64,000 bases of DNA from Camellia lanceoleosa (Eukaryota; Streptophyta; Magnoliopsida; Ericales; Theaceae): positions 135,038,223 through 135,102,222 of the forward strand of contig CM045761.1 in the NCBI GenBank assembly GCA_025200525.1, given 5' to 3'. The notes below the pieces were generated by a model. That model was given only the letters and a program-made list of their open reading frames with translations. It did no database searches and was not told the origin of the DNA. Shown in pieces: positions 1 to 11,700 of this stretch; the stretch's first letter is position 1, and each line of letters starts with the position of its first letter. Both the position numbers and the translations under genes were made by a program.

Positions 1-1249
1 TGCTGGTAACTGATTGACAGCTTTCTCTTATACTATGTGATGGTAACCGAGTATCAGCTCAGATCCAAACAAAATAACTGGGCTCAGATGCAAATGATAA
101 TAATAATAATAAAGATCTAGCTCGGTATTCATAAATCATTTCCCACCTGTATGTATATGAGAATTTTGATTTCAACATCAACAGTGATTTTTATCAAATC
201 AAAAAGACTTTAATTTCAAAATGGCATCATGATTCATGATTTGATCAAAAAACAAGGAAAAATTCTATATGGGAACATGGTAAACAAGATAAAAAAAAGT
301 TTCAAAATGGCATCCAATTGATAAAAATGATTGCAAGTTTGACAAAATTCATCAAAAAAATTAAAATACCCTTGTGGGGGGAAGAGTAGAGATAGTGTAG
401 GACAACTATCCATTGGATCGAAGAAACAACAATTGCTCCATTTGATGAATTGATACATAAACTATCATCTAGTACATAAGCCACTTAGTTAAATAAATTA
501 TTCAGAGGTCCTACACAAACAGCATCAGCTTATGACTTCTTTATTATTTTACAAGTCTGAGCCAAAATGTTTAGTATAACTTCTGCTTACGTCCTATGAG
601 ACAAAAATAACTTCACATGTGGTTTGAGATTGGCCTTTTTTTTTTCTAGTAAAAAAAATTCCTAAATTTTTTAAAAAGCTTTACATTGATAGACAGACCA
701 AAATAGTTAAAAATAAATAAACATTAGTCACTCTAAAAAAAGAAAGCCTAGCTGAGAGTCCATTTCTCACTTATTTTTCAGCACTGGATACAATATTTCT
801 TTTTTTGTGTTTTTGTTTGTGGTCTAATTGGAAGTGGTTCTTTCTTGAATTTTGATCAATTCTATCTGTTTGTTGGTTTTCCAAGTCGAAAGTACCAGAT
901 GGATGCCTCTGTTTTAGCTATGTTTGTATGAATTTTATGCCCTATTGCAATCTGATCTTTGCTGTGCATATAGAAGTTCTTGATGTTATTGGAACAATTT
1001 ATCGTGTGAAAATTGATTTTGACAGGTTGTATATAACTGAAAATCTTACATTGATGATAACTTGTTGAATGATCCCACTGAATAAAATTCTTGACTATGC
1101 CCCTCAGACCAATGGACTTCATCAAATAAAAGACCAGATCAACCTGGACTAGAAACAAGCCAAATTAATGCATGTATTTGAGATTCTTTAGTATCAATCA
1201 ATAGCTTACCATACAAGTTAGAAATTTCAATCTGAAACAAATAAGATGA
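1..1249. other. SECA2 3' flank, no gene recognised
   Basis: This AT-rich stretch lies downstream of SECA2. Its start may be 3' UTR: a good minus-strand acceptor (TTTGTTTCAG) ends at 1232 and could begin a last exon. A short TAA microsatellite sits near 99-114. The open frames here are small and resemble nothing I recognise. Confidence 0.4.
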
Positions 1250-2799
1250 TTAGAAACAAGCAAAAAAGGTTATACATACCTCTAGCAAAGACAACGATTC
1301 TAATTCTACGATACATAAAGTTCTTGGGACTCCATGGAGATGACCAATACATAAGAGTGATTCTACAGTTAGCCTTCGAGTTGCACTGAGCATAGAAATG
1401 AAAAATCGACAACCATCAATTTTGTATTCTTCAAGTGGATTCCTGTGCCCGAAACTTCTGACATTTACCTACATAAACACATTCCAAATAAGCCTTTTCC
1501 CACACACACAAAATAAAAATAAAATAAAATAACTTAAAAGAGTTGAATCCACAAAATTATGAACTATACCGCCGAACTGAGCCTGTTCATGTTGACAAGA
1601 TGATCCCTCCAGAAACAATCTAGAGTTTTCACAAGAACTGCCCTCTGCATTCCGCAAGAAACACAAAAAGTGAAAAATAATTTTTTAAAAAGTCAGTAAA
1701 ATGATCACAAGTCAATTTTGGAGACTGCAAGTGTCTGTGAAAGATATTCATGTGCAAGAAGAGTTGGGGAATAAAAGAATGGATTTAAAATTCTCATCTT
1801 CAAAGATAACAATGCTATTCACTTAGATGAGAGAGATCCCAAGTGGTGATGTAAATTCACCAAATACATATATATTATATCAATGGTTTTTAGGTCTAAC
1901 AATTACAATAATTGAAATTTTATGATTTTCAGGTAGACCTAGAGGTATCCTGCGTGTGTTCACGGGTGGTTAGGTCATACTAACAAGCAATGCCGAATCT
2001 GATCCCTATTTATCAAAAAAAAGAAAAAGAAAAGAATCTGATCCATCACCTAGAGAATGCATAGGAAGGATGTTACCTCTATTTCCTTCATATATGCATC
2101 ATCATACCCAGATTCTTGTACAACATCCAAATATGAAGCAATTACAAAATCTCCAAGGTACTTGCGGAGAAGATTTACAGTTGGTCGGTACTTTCCATCT
2201 CTGCATTAATTGGTCCCAAAATTATAAGTTGCCACATAAAAATTAAAAGCCAAATGAATTCCTTCATTATATCCTAATATACAACACCAAGGAATTAAGA
2301 ATGCACTCACTTAGCTGAATCATCTGAGCATATGGCAAGCCAACGTTTCAATGAGGAGCTTTTCCTACGTATTCCTCTGAAGGCATTTGGAGGTGAGGGC
2401 AAGTTTGGAAGGTTAAAATCGTTAATACTTACAGAACTTAACTCATGAAGCTGTGTGAGGGATTCCAGTAAAGCTTCCTCTGTGATCGCCACAAATGAGT
2501 CTGTAGAAGATCCATTCCTTGATGATTTATATAGATCATCTAACTCAAACAATATGCAAGATTACAGAACAAAATGACAATTTACAAGCTCACCATTCAA
2601 TATCTTCCCTGAAATTCCATTGAACTCCTTCAAGAGCTTTCCCAAATTCCACTTGCTTGGATGCTATAAGACAAATAAAGTGATTCATAATCAGAAAAAC
2701 GTAGACATCCATATACCATACTCTAGGCGGAAATTTCTACCTACCTTCAGTGGATCAACATTTCCAAAAATGATTTCATCTACAACAGCTTGCATGTAC
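1250..2799 (-). CDS. SECA2: SECA2 exons 26-31: scaffold, wing and C-terminus
   Basis: Exons 2799-2745 ([18 protein letters not shown]), 2663-2594 ([19 protein letters not shown]), 2539-2311 (75 codons including [19 protein letters not shown]), 2200-2077 ([20 protein letters not shown]), 1644-1570 ([20 protein letters not shown]) and 1468-1250 ([20 protein letters not shown]). Downstream of RRLTVES the expected tail (YWSSP then MESQE...VS, stop at 1308-1306) is present but split over two other frames, as if one base were missing before YW and one before MES. In the open frame the protein instead continues to a stop at 1252-1250. Alternatively, a GTATGT donor at 1279 and a TTTCAG acceptor at 1232 would extend it to a stop at 1141-1139. 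Confidence 0.85.
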
Positions 2800-5700
2800 C
2801 TATAATTAATCTGTTAGTACATTCAAGATAATGACAGTGCTCATAATGATGTACAACAATGATTATGCTATCCAATTGAAATATGACATGGCAAATGGAA
2901 CGTAGCTGTCAAAAAATGAAACTACTTGAACGTACGTATGACTATAGGGGAAAAGAAGAAGAGTACAGACATAAACTTTTAATAATGTACATAATGAAAT
3001 AAAGGGTAAATTAACCCAGTAGACCTGTAGTTCGAATGAAGTCACACCTTGGTTCCTGCAATTTTAATATCAACAATTTTAACCTCACTTTTAGGCGATT
3101 TTAAATGGGGTCCTTCCATCTGGACTCTGGATCCGATAGGAATCCTGACAGAAAATGACCGTGTGCATGGCATGCCCCCTTTTTAGAAGGGCAAAATTGT
3201 CATTTTTACCCTATTCCTCCATTTAAGCCTGTTTCTCTCACCTTATTCATCAGTTCCTATAACATCCTAGGTGTCACCATTGCATGAAGAAATATGAAAT
3301 TTTTAAAAGCATGCTTTGTTAATTCTTTGAGACATGTTATAGAAACACTTGCTTCTTTGAATAATTTACATTTCATGCTCACTTGATATGCATTATACAA
3401 AGATTTAGAAACATGAGTCAGCAAGTTTTCTTTTATGCAATGCTATGTATGTATATATCGCTTCTATTGAAGTAAAATATATGTCAAATAAACACTTCAC
3501 TAGGATAAATACCAGTATGCCAATCACACTTTTTCCGAAAGAACTCACAATGCAAGCAGATTTACTACCTGGAGAGTAATAAACTTTCATGCATAAATAG
3601 AAAACAAAGGAGCATCCATCAGTATGATAATGCATGCATACAAAGAAAATGCATCATACTTGATTGATCTACTTGAATAGTGTTAATTTTAAATATATAC
3701 ACTATGTTAGTGATCTAGATAGTGGCTATAATGGATGTATATATTATGTAAGGAGATAGGTAGTGGCTCTTAGTGGTGATAGTGGAGCTCTTAGTGGTGA
3801 TAGTGGATCTCTTAGTGGTGATAGTGGATTTTAGTAGCTCAAATAGTAGCTTTTGTTCTCTCCTATATAAGGAGTGTAGTTTTCTCTTCACAATACAAGA
3901 TATTGAATACAATCAATCATTAATACATTAAATTTTCCTACATGGTATCAGAGCAATAGGTTAAGTTCCTAGTGTTCTTCGCCTTCTGGCGGGCGGCAAC
4001 CTTTCCTTGGCCGCCCGCCGGACCTCAACCTATTCCACTTGTGTTTCTACACATACCTTCTTCCATAGCTGAGCTCTTACCCCTCATTTCAGCCTCTGTA
4101 GATCGCAAAGCAAACAGCAGCTTCAGCAAAATTATTCCCAGCTTTATGCTCCAGGGAGGTGATTTTACACTTGGTGGCAAACAGAGACAGACAGGTGGCT
4201 TTATGATTACTCCTTTACCTGGTGCCTGGCCACAGAAGCCTGGTTCTGCCATTTTTGGTTCTGCCATTTTTCCTTTCTTTGGAGTTCAGCCTGTCATAGT
4301 GGATGAGAAGGGCATTGAGATTGAAGGTGAGTGCAGTGGATATTTGTGTGTGAAAGGTTCATGGCCTGGGGCATTCCGAACTCTTTACGGGGATCATAAA
4401 AGATATGAAACTACTTACTTCAAGCCATTCCCAGGCTATTATTTCTCTGGTGATGGCTGCAGCAGGGATAAGGATGGGTACAACTGGCTTACCGGAAGAG
4501 TTGATGATGTCATCAACGTCAGTGGACATCGTATTGGCACAGCAGAAGTGGAATCTGCTCTAGTTTCACATCCCCAATGTGCTGAAGCCGCTGTTGTTGG
4601 TGTTGAGAATGAGGTTAAAGGACAGGGCATTTATGCATTTGTTACTCTGATTGAGGGGGTTGATTATAGCGAGGAACTCCAAAAAAGTCTTAAGCTTACT
4701 GTGAGAAACCAGATTGGAGCATTTGCAGCTCCGGACAAAATCCATTGGGCACCTGGTCTTCCAAAGACAAGAAGTGGAAAGATAATGAGGAGAATTCTGA
4801 GGAAAATCGCTGCTAGGCAGTTGGATGAGCTTGGGGACACAAGCACACTTGCAGATCCGAATGTGGTTGAAAAGCTTATTGAACTTGCTGATCATTGAAA
4901 CTTCCCAAATCTCAACTTTCCTTTAACCTTTTACTTATTTCAAATCTCCACTTTCTTTATTTTATTTCATCTTTCTTTTTCCATTAAAAAATATATATAT
5001 ATACCATATCGATTTGCACACCAAACCTTACCTTATTTTATTCATCTCGGAGATCAACCCCGATCACATTTTTACACTAAAAAAAAAAAAAAAAAAAAAA
5101 AAAACAACCACAACCTACAACCACATCAACCAGCCTTACTTTTTCACCTCTTCAGTTGTTCTCTTCTTCTTGCCTTTGTCTTGGGCGTCTCTTGCCGGCA
5201 CTGCCTCCGTGTTTCCCACGCCGCCGAGCACGTTCACTTCCCGTTGCTCCTCAACCGTCACATATGGCGGTCCTCCAAATCTGAGCATCACGGTGGCCTT
5301 CCGCTTCCTTGTTTTACGCCTTGAGCACACAGATCTCGCCGGGCATCCGTATCCATGCTCGGGAGCAGAGCCAGTTGGGCTTTTACCTGCTGCACCTCAT
5401 TTGTTCTACTTTGAAGCCGGTGCGACAGATTGTTGACCGCCGTCATTGTCTCAACACAAGACCTCAAAGTATAATGATTGGCTTCAATATCGAGTTGAGC
5501 GACCATTTTACGCTCAACGACAACATTGGAAAGTTTAATGGTGCAAAACAGGGCGCTTGGCGAGAGCATAGTTGAGGTTCAAGGGCCATATTCTGGGTTG
5601 TGGCCTCGTTGAGGTCGGGAAAGAGAGTAAGACCACGGGATGACGAGGCTATGTTCTGGGTAGCTGAACGGGAAGAAGAGGCCATATTCAGGGTTGGTTG

Positions 5701-8700
5701 TAGAATGTTTCAGAGTATCTCTCTCAGAAGTGTTACAGAGAGAACGAAGAGTTTTTTTTAGCTGGTTTGTTCTGCATCAGCAGCAGCCTCGCCTTGGTTT
5801 AAATAGGCAAAGCAGACACGCGCCTTACGCGCCTCTCAACGCCAGACGACAAATCGGCGCGCCTTTTGATGGCTGTCCGACACATCTTTTTATGGCACGC
5901 CTTTTGATGGCTGTCGGGCACACCTTTTTATGGCACGCCTTTTGATGGCTGTCGGGCACACCTTTTGATGGCACGCCTTTTGATAAGATTGGGCACGCCT
6001 TTTGAGGGTGCGACTTTTGAGGGTCCGACAAGACTCTGTAAACTGTCCCGACTTTGATTCCGGTTAGCTTCTATATGGGTCCGTAAGAGACTCTGTAAAT
6101 CTGGCGACATTGATTCCGGTTAGCTCTTATATGGGTCCGACAAGACTCTGTAAACTGTCCCGACATTGATTTCGGTTAGCTCTTATATGGGTCCGACAAG
6201 ACTCGATAAACTGTCCCGACATTGATTTCGGTTATTTACTACAACGGTTCAACACAGCCATATAGTGTTTTCTACAACGGTCCGACATGACCCAGTAAAC
6301 TGTTTTGCTACAACGGTCCGACATGACCCAGTAAACTGTTTTCTACAACGGTCCGACATGACCCCGTAAACTGTTTTCTACAACGGTCCGACATGACCCC
6401 ATAAACTGTTTTCTACATCGGTCCGATATGACCCCATAAACTATCTTCTACAACGGTCCGACATGACCCCATAAACTGTCTTCTACAACGGTCTGACACG
6501 ACCATACAGTGTCTCCTATGTACTTTTATTTGTCATTTTATTTTTCTTGTTTTTGTTACTCTCCAAACTCAAGTTGGTTGGTTCCTATCCCCCTTGAGTT
6601 TGAGGGGGGCTGTTAATTTTAAATATATACACTATGTTAGTGATCTGGATAGTGGCTATAATGAATGTATATATTATGTAAGGAGATAGGTAGTGGCTCT
6701 TAGTGGTGATAGTGGAGCTCTTAGTGGTGATAGTGGATCTCTTAGTGGTGATAGTGGATTTTAGTGGCTCAAATAGTAGCTTTTGTTCTCTCCTATATAA
6801 GGAGTGTAGTTTTCTCTTCACAATACAAGATATTGAATATAATCAATCATTAATACATTAAATTTTCCTACAAATAGGAAGCACAAATTAAATCACAAGG
6901 TAGGAAGGGACTCACTGGAATATGTGTTGTGAACAACTTTCGGAATCACCTGTTAAAATTAATTGCCTAAGGTCATAAACATGTTTTCTTTGCACCTGTC
7001 AGAAGAAAAACCAAAATTTACTCTCTTAGAACAATTTAAACCTATGAAACAATTTTAGATCTAAAGAGACATTCATTTTGCTAATCAGTTAAAATAATAT
7101 TTAGATGAAATTGACAATGAATATGGAATTTGAAATTTTAATTTTAGAAGATTCATTTAAATTTGAATACGCATACTTCTAAATTGCAACAATCTCTCCT
7201 CATCCAAGTAGCGAAGCGTGTTCTTTTGAATGATTCTCCATCAAAACCTTTAAATTCGATGAATCTTTAAGGTTCACAAACAAAGTTAATTCATTAGACA
7301 TGAATTAGGTAGATGTTTATGGAAAAGACGGTTCAAAGTAAGTAGTGGCTATGGTGCTGGAGGGTAGACATCTAGGGAAGTAAATAGTTCCTATGCGGTG
7401 GTTCCATGGAAGGGCAAAAGAAAAGTATGTTAAGTTTTCCCAATAATATGAGATTCAGGATTGCTGACTAGAGACAAATTAGATTTTGGCATGATGTGAA
7501 TGGGTATTATCCGTGCACCATGACTTTTCCAGATTTGTATGTCACTGACAAGAACAAGAATGCTTGGGTGGCTGACTATTTGAGGAGTTAGGGAGCTACT
7601 TTTTTGTACGGGCAATACATGATTGAAATTTGGGATAATGGATGAGTTTTTTGAAGCTCTGTACAGGGTGGACGTGGCTCGTAGAGGAGAATAGGATGAT
7701 GTGAAAAAAAATAATAAGAGATTTTATATCATATTTTCCCACGATACTGTAGGAGTGTGCGTGGACAAATCTTTCCATTGGAAGATTATTCGGAAGGTGG
7801 GGGCTACATCTAATGTGACATTTTTCGTTTGGACAACAATGTAAGGACTCTATAAATAAAAAAAAACAATGCCCAATTAGTACACATTAATGTGTGTTTG
7901 GGAGAGGAAAGATTGGGTACAGATCTAACCTTCGGCATAGTACATAAAGCAGTTGCCCTATGACTTGAACCCATAATCTCAAGGTCAGCCCTAATGTAAG
8001 GACTCTATACTCACCATTAATAATATGGGGGAAAAGGGCAGATATTACCAAATTGGTGTTGTATGTGTCAAAGAGCTAAGTCGTCCATGGATGGTGGATC
8101 CCTTTTCTATTCATTGTGAGGTAGCAGGGGAGCTATGGAGTAATCTATTTTCTATTTTTGGAGTATGTTGTGTTATGTCATCATCAGTTCGATTGATGCT
8201 TAAATTTTAGGCAAGAGGGTGCAGAATGCAAGGGCTTAAGGAAAGTATGGATGATATCTCCTTTTAAGTGTTATGTGGTGGATTTAGAGTGCATAATAGC
8301 AGCAGAACTTTGATGATGTTGCTTTGCCAATACATAGATTGAAGACTGTTTTGATGCAGACTTCCAATTTTTGGCCATCAAGGAAGTTTCATAGTAATCA
8401 TCTTTTATTTTGATCAATTTTATAGGACAGCTTGTGCTTTGCATACTTTCAATGTACAGAAATTGTGCCCTTTTTTACACTTTTCGTGAATAATATATCT
8501 ACTTAGAAAAAAATAAACAAGTTGTACTAAGCACTACAAATACGGTGTTTTTATTTTTAAGTACATACCTCCAGCACTTCATCGAACTCTACCAGGCTCT
8601 TTCTTATGCCAAAAAAGTATTTCTCAGCATTAATTTGCAGAGCCAAAAGCTGAAAGTTTTGTCATGTTTCAAGTTTGAAATAAGATCACTTACAATCCAA

Positions 8701-11700
8701 AACAAATAAAAATAACAATATTATTGAGTTAAAAAGAAAAAAGAAAGAAAGAATACCTGCTTAACAATTGCATCACCTTCAATTGGTATATCCTTGTCAT
8801 TTGTGATCTTCGATATAAGTTTCACGGCCCATTCGGTGTCAAAATTAAACTTCTGAAACATCTCATCTTGCAAGCTGTTAAATAATAAATAATTTAATTA
8901 GCCAAACCTCTAATCCCTGCATTAGCTAAGGATAGGAAAAATATGTGCAGAAGAAAAATTATAGTATACTCATCTGATATTCATTTATAAGTATAAAATA
9001 CTTTCTAAACTTATCCACAATTAAAATTATTCTTTATTTCGAATAAGTATTAGAGAGTTTCTAGATACCAAACCAAACCAAACCAAACCTTAAGTCCCAT
9101 CAAATAGAGTCGGCTACATGAATCATTCTTCTCCACACAGCCCTATCAAAGGTCATTTCATTAGTCAAATTAAGTAGATCCATATCTCTATTTACAACGC
9201 TAGCCAACGTTAATTTAAGCCTACCCCGTCCCCTAACGCTCCCATCTACTATTACAGCATCGCATCTCTTCACTACTGCTTCTGTTGGTCTCCGTTGAAT
9301 GTGACCAAACCATCTCAATCGATTCTCTCTCAACTTATCTTCTATCGGTGCTACTCTTACTCATTCTCGAATACACTCATTCCAAATTCTGTCTTGTCTA
9401 GTCTTGCTACACATCTACCTTAGCATCCTCATCTCAGCCACACTCATCTTATCTACATGTTGTTTCTTGGTTGCCTAACACTCCGTTCCATACAACATCG
9501 CTGGTCTAATAGCCGTTCTATAGAACTTACCTTTTAGTCTAGTGGGTATTCGTTTATCGCACGGTATCTTAGACGCACCTCTCCACTTACACCATCCCGC
9601 TTTAATCCTATGGGTCACATCCGCATCAATCTCCTCCACTGTTGTGATAATTGACCCTAAATAACGAAAATGCTCACTCTTAAGCAGTTCTTGATTCTCA
9701 ATCTTCACTTCTCCTCTCCTTTCATTGTTACTGTTACTAAATTTACATTCTATGCACTCTATCTTAGTTCTGCTTATCCGGAATCCTTTAGATTCAAGAG
9801 GTTTTCTCCAAATCTCCAACTTTGTGTTAACTCTTTTTCTAGTCTCATCCACTAGTACAATATCGTCTGCAAAAAGCATACACCATGGAACGTCATCCTG
9901 AATATTTCTCGTCAACTCATCCATAACTAAAGCAAAATCATAAAGACTTAAGGTAGATCCTTGGTATAACCCTACAGTGATAGGAAATTCATTTGTCTCT
10001 CCAACAGGCAATCTAATAATGGTCACCACCCCTTTACACATGTCCCTAATCTCATCAATATAACCTTTTGTCACCCATTTCTTCTGTAACACCCACCATA
10101 TTATATCCCGGGATACTCTATCATATGCTTTCTCAAGGTTGATAAACACTATATGAATGTCTCTTTTCTATTACTCTCCTTAAAAGATAAATCGCATCCA
10201 TTGTTAACCTGCCAGGCATAAACCCAAGTTGATTCTCTGACACCTCTCTTATATCTCGCAATCGGCGTTCCATCACCCTCTCCTACACTTTCATTATATG
10301 ACATATTAACTTGATTCCTCTATAGTTATTACAATTCTGGACATCTCCTTTATTCTTATAGATTGGCACTAAAATACTCTTTCTCCACTCAACCGGCATG
10401 TTCCCAGTCAACAAAATTTTACTAAACCACCTAGTCAACCAAGCAACCCCCTTTTTACCCAAACACTTCCAAGCTTCAATAGGGATACCATCAGATCCTA
10501 AAGCCTTATTTGATTTCATCTTCTTAAGTGCAATATCCACTTCAAAGTTCCTAATCCTGCGATAGAATCTATAGTCTTGGTCTACGTGACACGGACTCGG
10601 GTACGGGTATCGGGTACGGGTGTGTATCTAAGGGTTGGACACTTTAAAATTAAAAATTAAGGATACGTGGATATGGATTTAAATTAGGATACGGGTACGG
10701 GAATACGTTAAATAGTTATTTTTAAAATATATTTATTATATGAAGATGAGTTTAAAAAGTTTAAGAAATAACAAATTTTATTAAAAAAATAACAGATAAA
10801 TAATAAATAAAATTATAAACATTATTTTAGACATAAAATAAATTGTATTATATATGATAAAATAAATTATTTTAATTTTACACATAAAAGTTATGTTATT
10901 TATTATATATTATATTATATAATATTTTTTTAAATAAATAATATTTTATAATATGTATGTGAATAATGAATAATATTATATTAATATATTTTATATAATT
11001 CAAATTATATTAGAAAGAAAAGTCGGAGAGATATTTGAAAAAAGAAAAGCGGCGAGAGAGAGAGAGAAAGTGGCGAAGAGCCTTGAATCGGTGTGAAAGA
11101 GATTCGAGATCGAGATAAAGGGGAAGACGACGGAGCGATTACAAAGCATTGAATCGTCGATCAATTTCGCAAATCGCAGATCAAGCTTCGTAGGTTCTCG
11201 ATCAAGCTTCGTAGGTTCTCGATCAAGCTTCACAGGTTCTCTCCTCGCTCTCTCCTCTTTCGATTCTTCTGCCGTATCCATTTCTAAAGAGCCGTATCCC
11301 GCACCCGTACCCGTGTCGTCTCGACATGGGTACCTTCGAAATTCCAAAGAGTCCGTGTAACATAGGTCTTGGTTTATCGTATTACTGGCTATTTCTTCCC
11401 TTATTTCTGTACTTCCATGTTCCTCATTTAATAGTTTCTCAAAATAGTTCTTCCATCTTTCCTTAATCTCTTCATCCTTCGCCAATACCTTAGAATCCTC
11501 ACTCTTGATGCACTTAACTTGATTAAAATCTCTGGTTTTCCTCTCCCGTATCTTAGCAAGTTTATATACCCTCTTCTCTCCCTCCTTACTATCTAGTCTA
11601 GTGTATAGGTCATCATAAATTTTTAACTTAGCCTCTCTCACTACTTTTTTGACCTCTTTATTAGCCAATCTATAACTCTTAAGGTTTTCCTCAGTTCTAT

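Larger units (their letters stand above)
3681..6872 (+). mobile_element. LARD-1: non-autonomous LTR element with captured acetyl-CoA synthetase
   Basis: Two 262-bp LTRs (3681-3942 and 6611-6872) start TGTTAATTTT and end TTTTCCTACA. They are flanked by a perfect 5-bp target duplication AATAG (3676-3680, 6873-6877). The LTRs differ at about four positions by eye, so the insertion is recent. A primer-binding site TGGTATCAGAGC follows the 5' LTR and a purine tract (GAGTTTGAGGGGGGC) precedes the 3' LTR. There is no gag or pol. The interior holds the 3' part of an acetyl-CoA synthetase cDNA, a poly(A) run, an antisense reading frame and three tandem arrays. It sits in SECA2 intron 25, antisense to the gene. 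Confidence 0.93.

Noticed and set aside
862..1158. A 98-codon minus frame downstream of SECA2
   Set aside because: It has no recognisable domain. It overlaps the likely 3' UTR or last intron of SECA2 and has no coding signature.
2995..3235. A possible MITE end (AAGGGTAAATTAACCC near 3003 and CAAAATTGTCATTTTTACCC near 3190)
   Set aside because: The inverted match is short and no target duplication was found. It may be a worn remnant.
4025..4895. Minus-strand frames opposite the acetyl-CoA synthetase fragment
   Set aside because: They are shadows of the sense coding sequence, which has clear homology.
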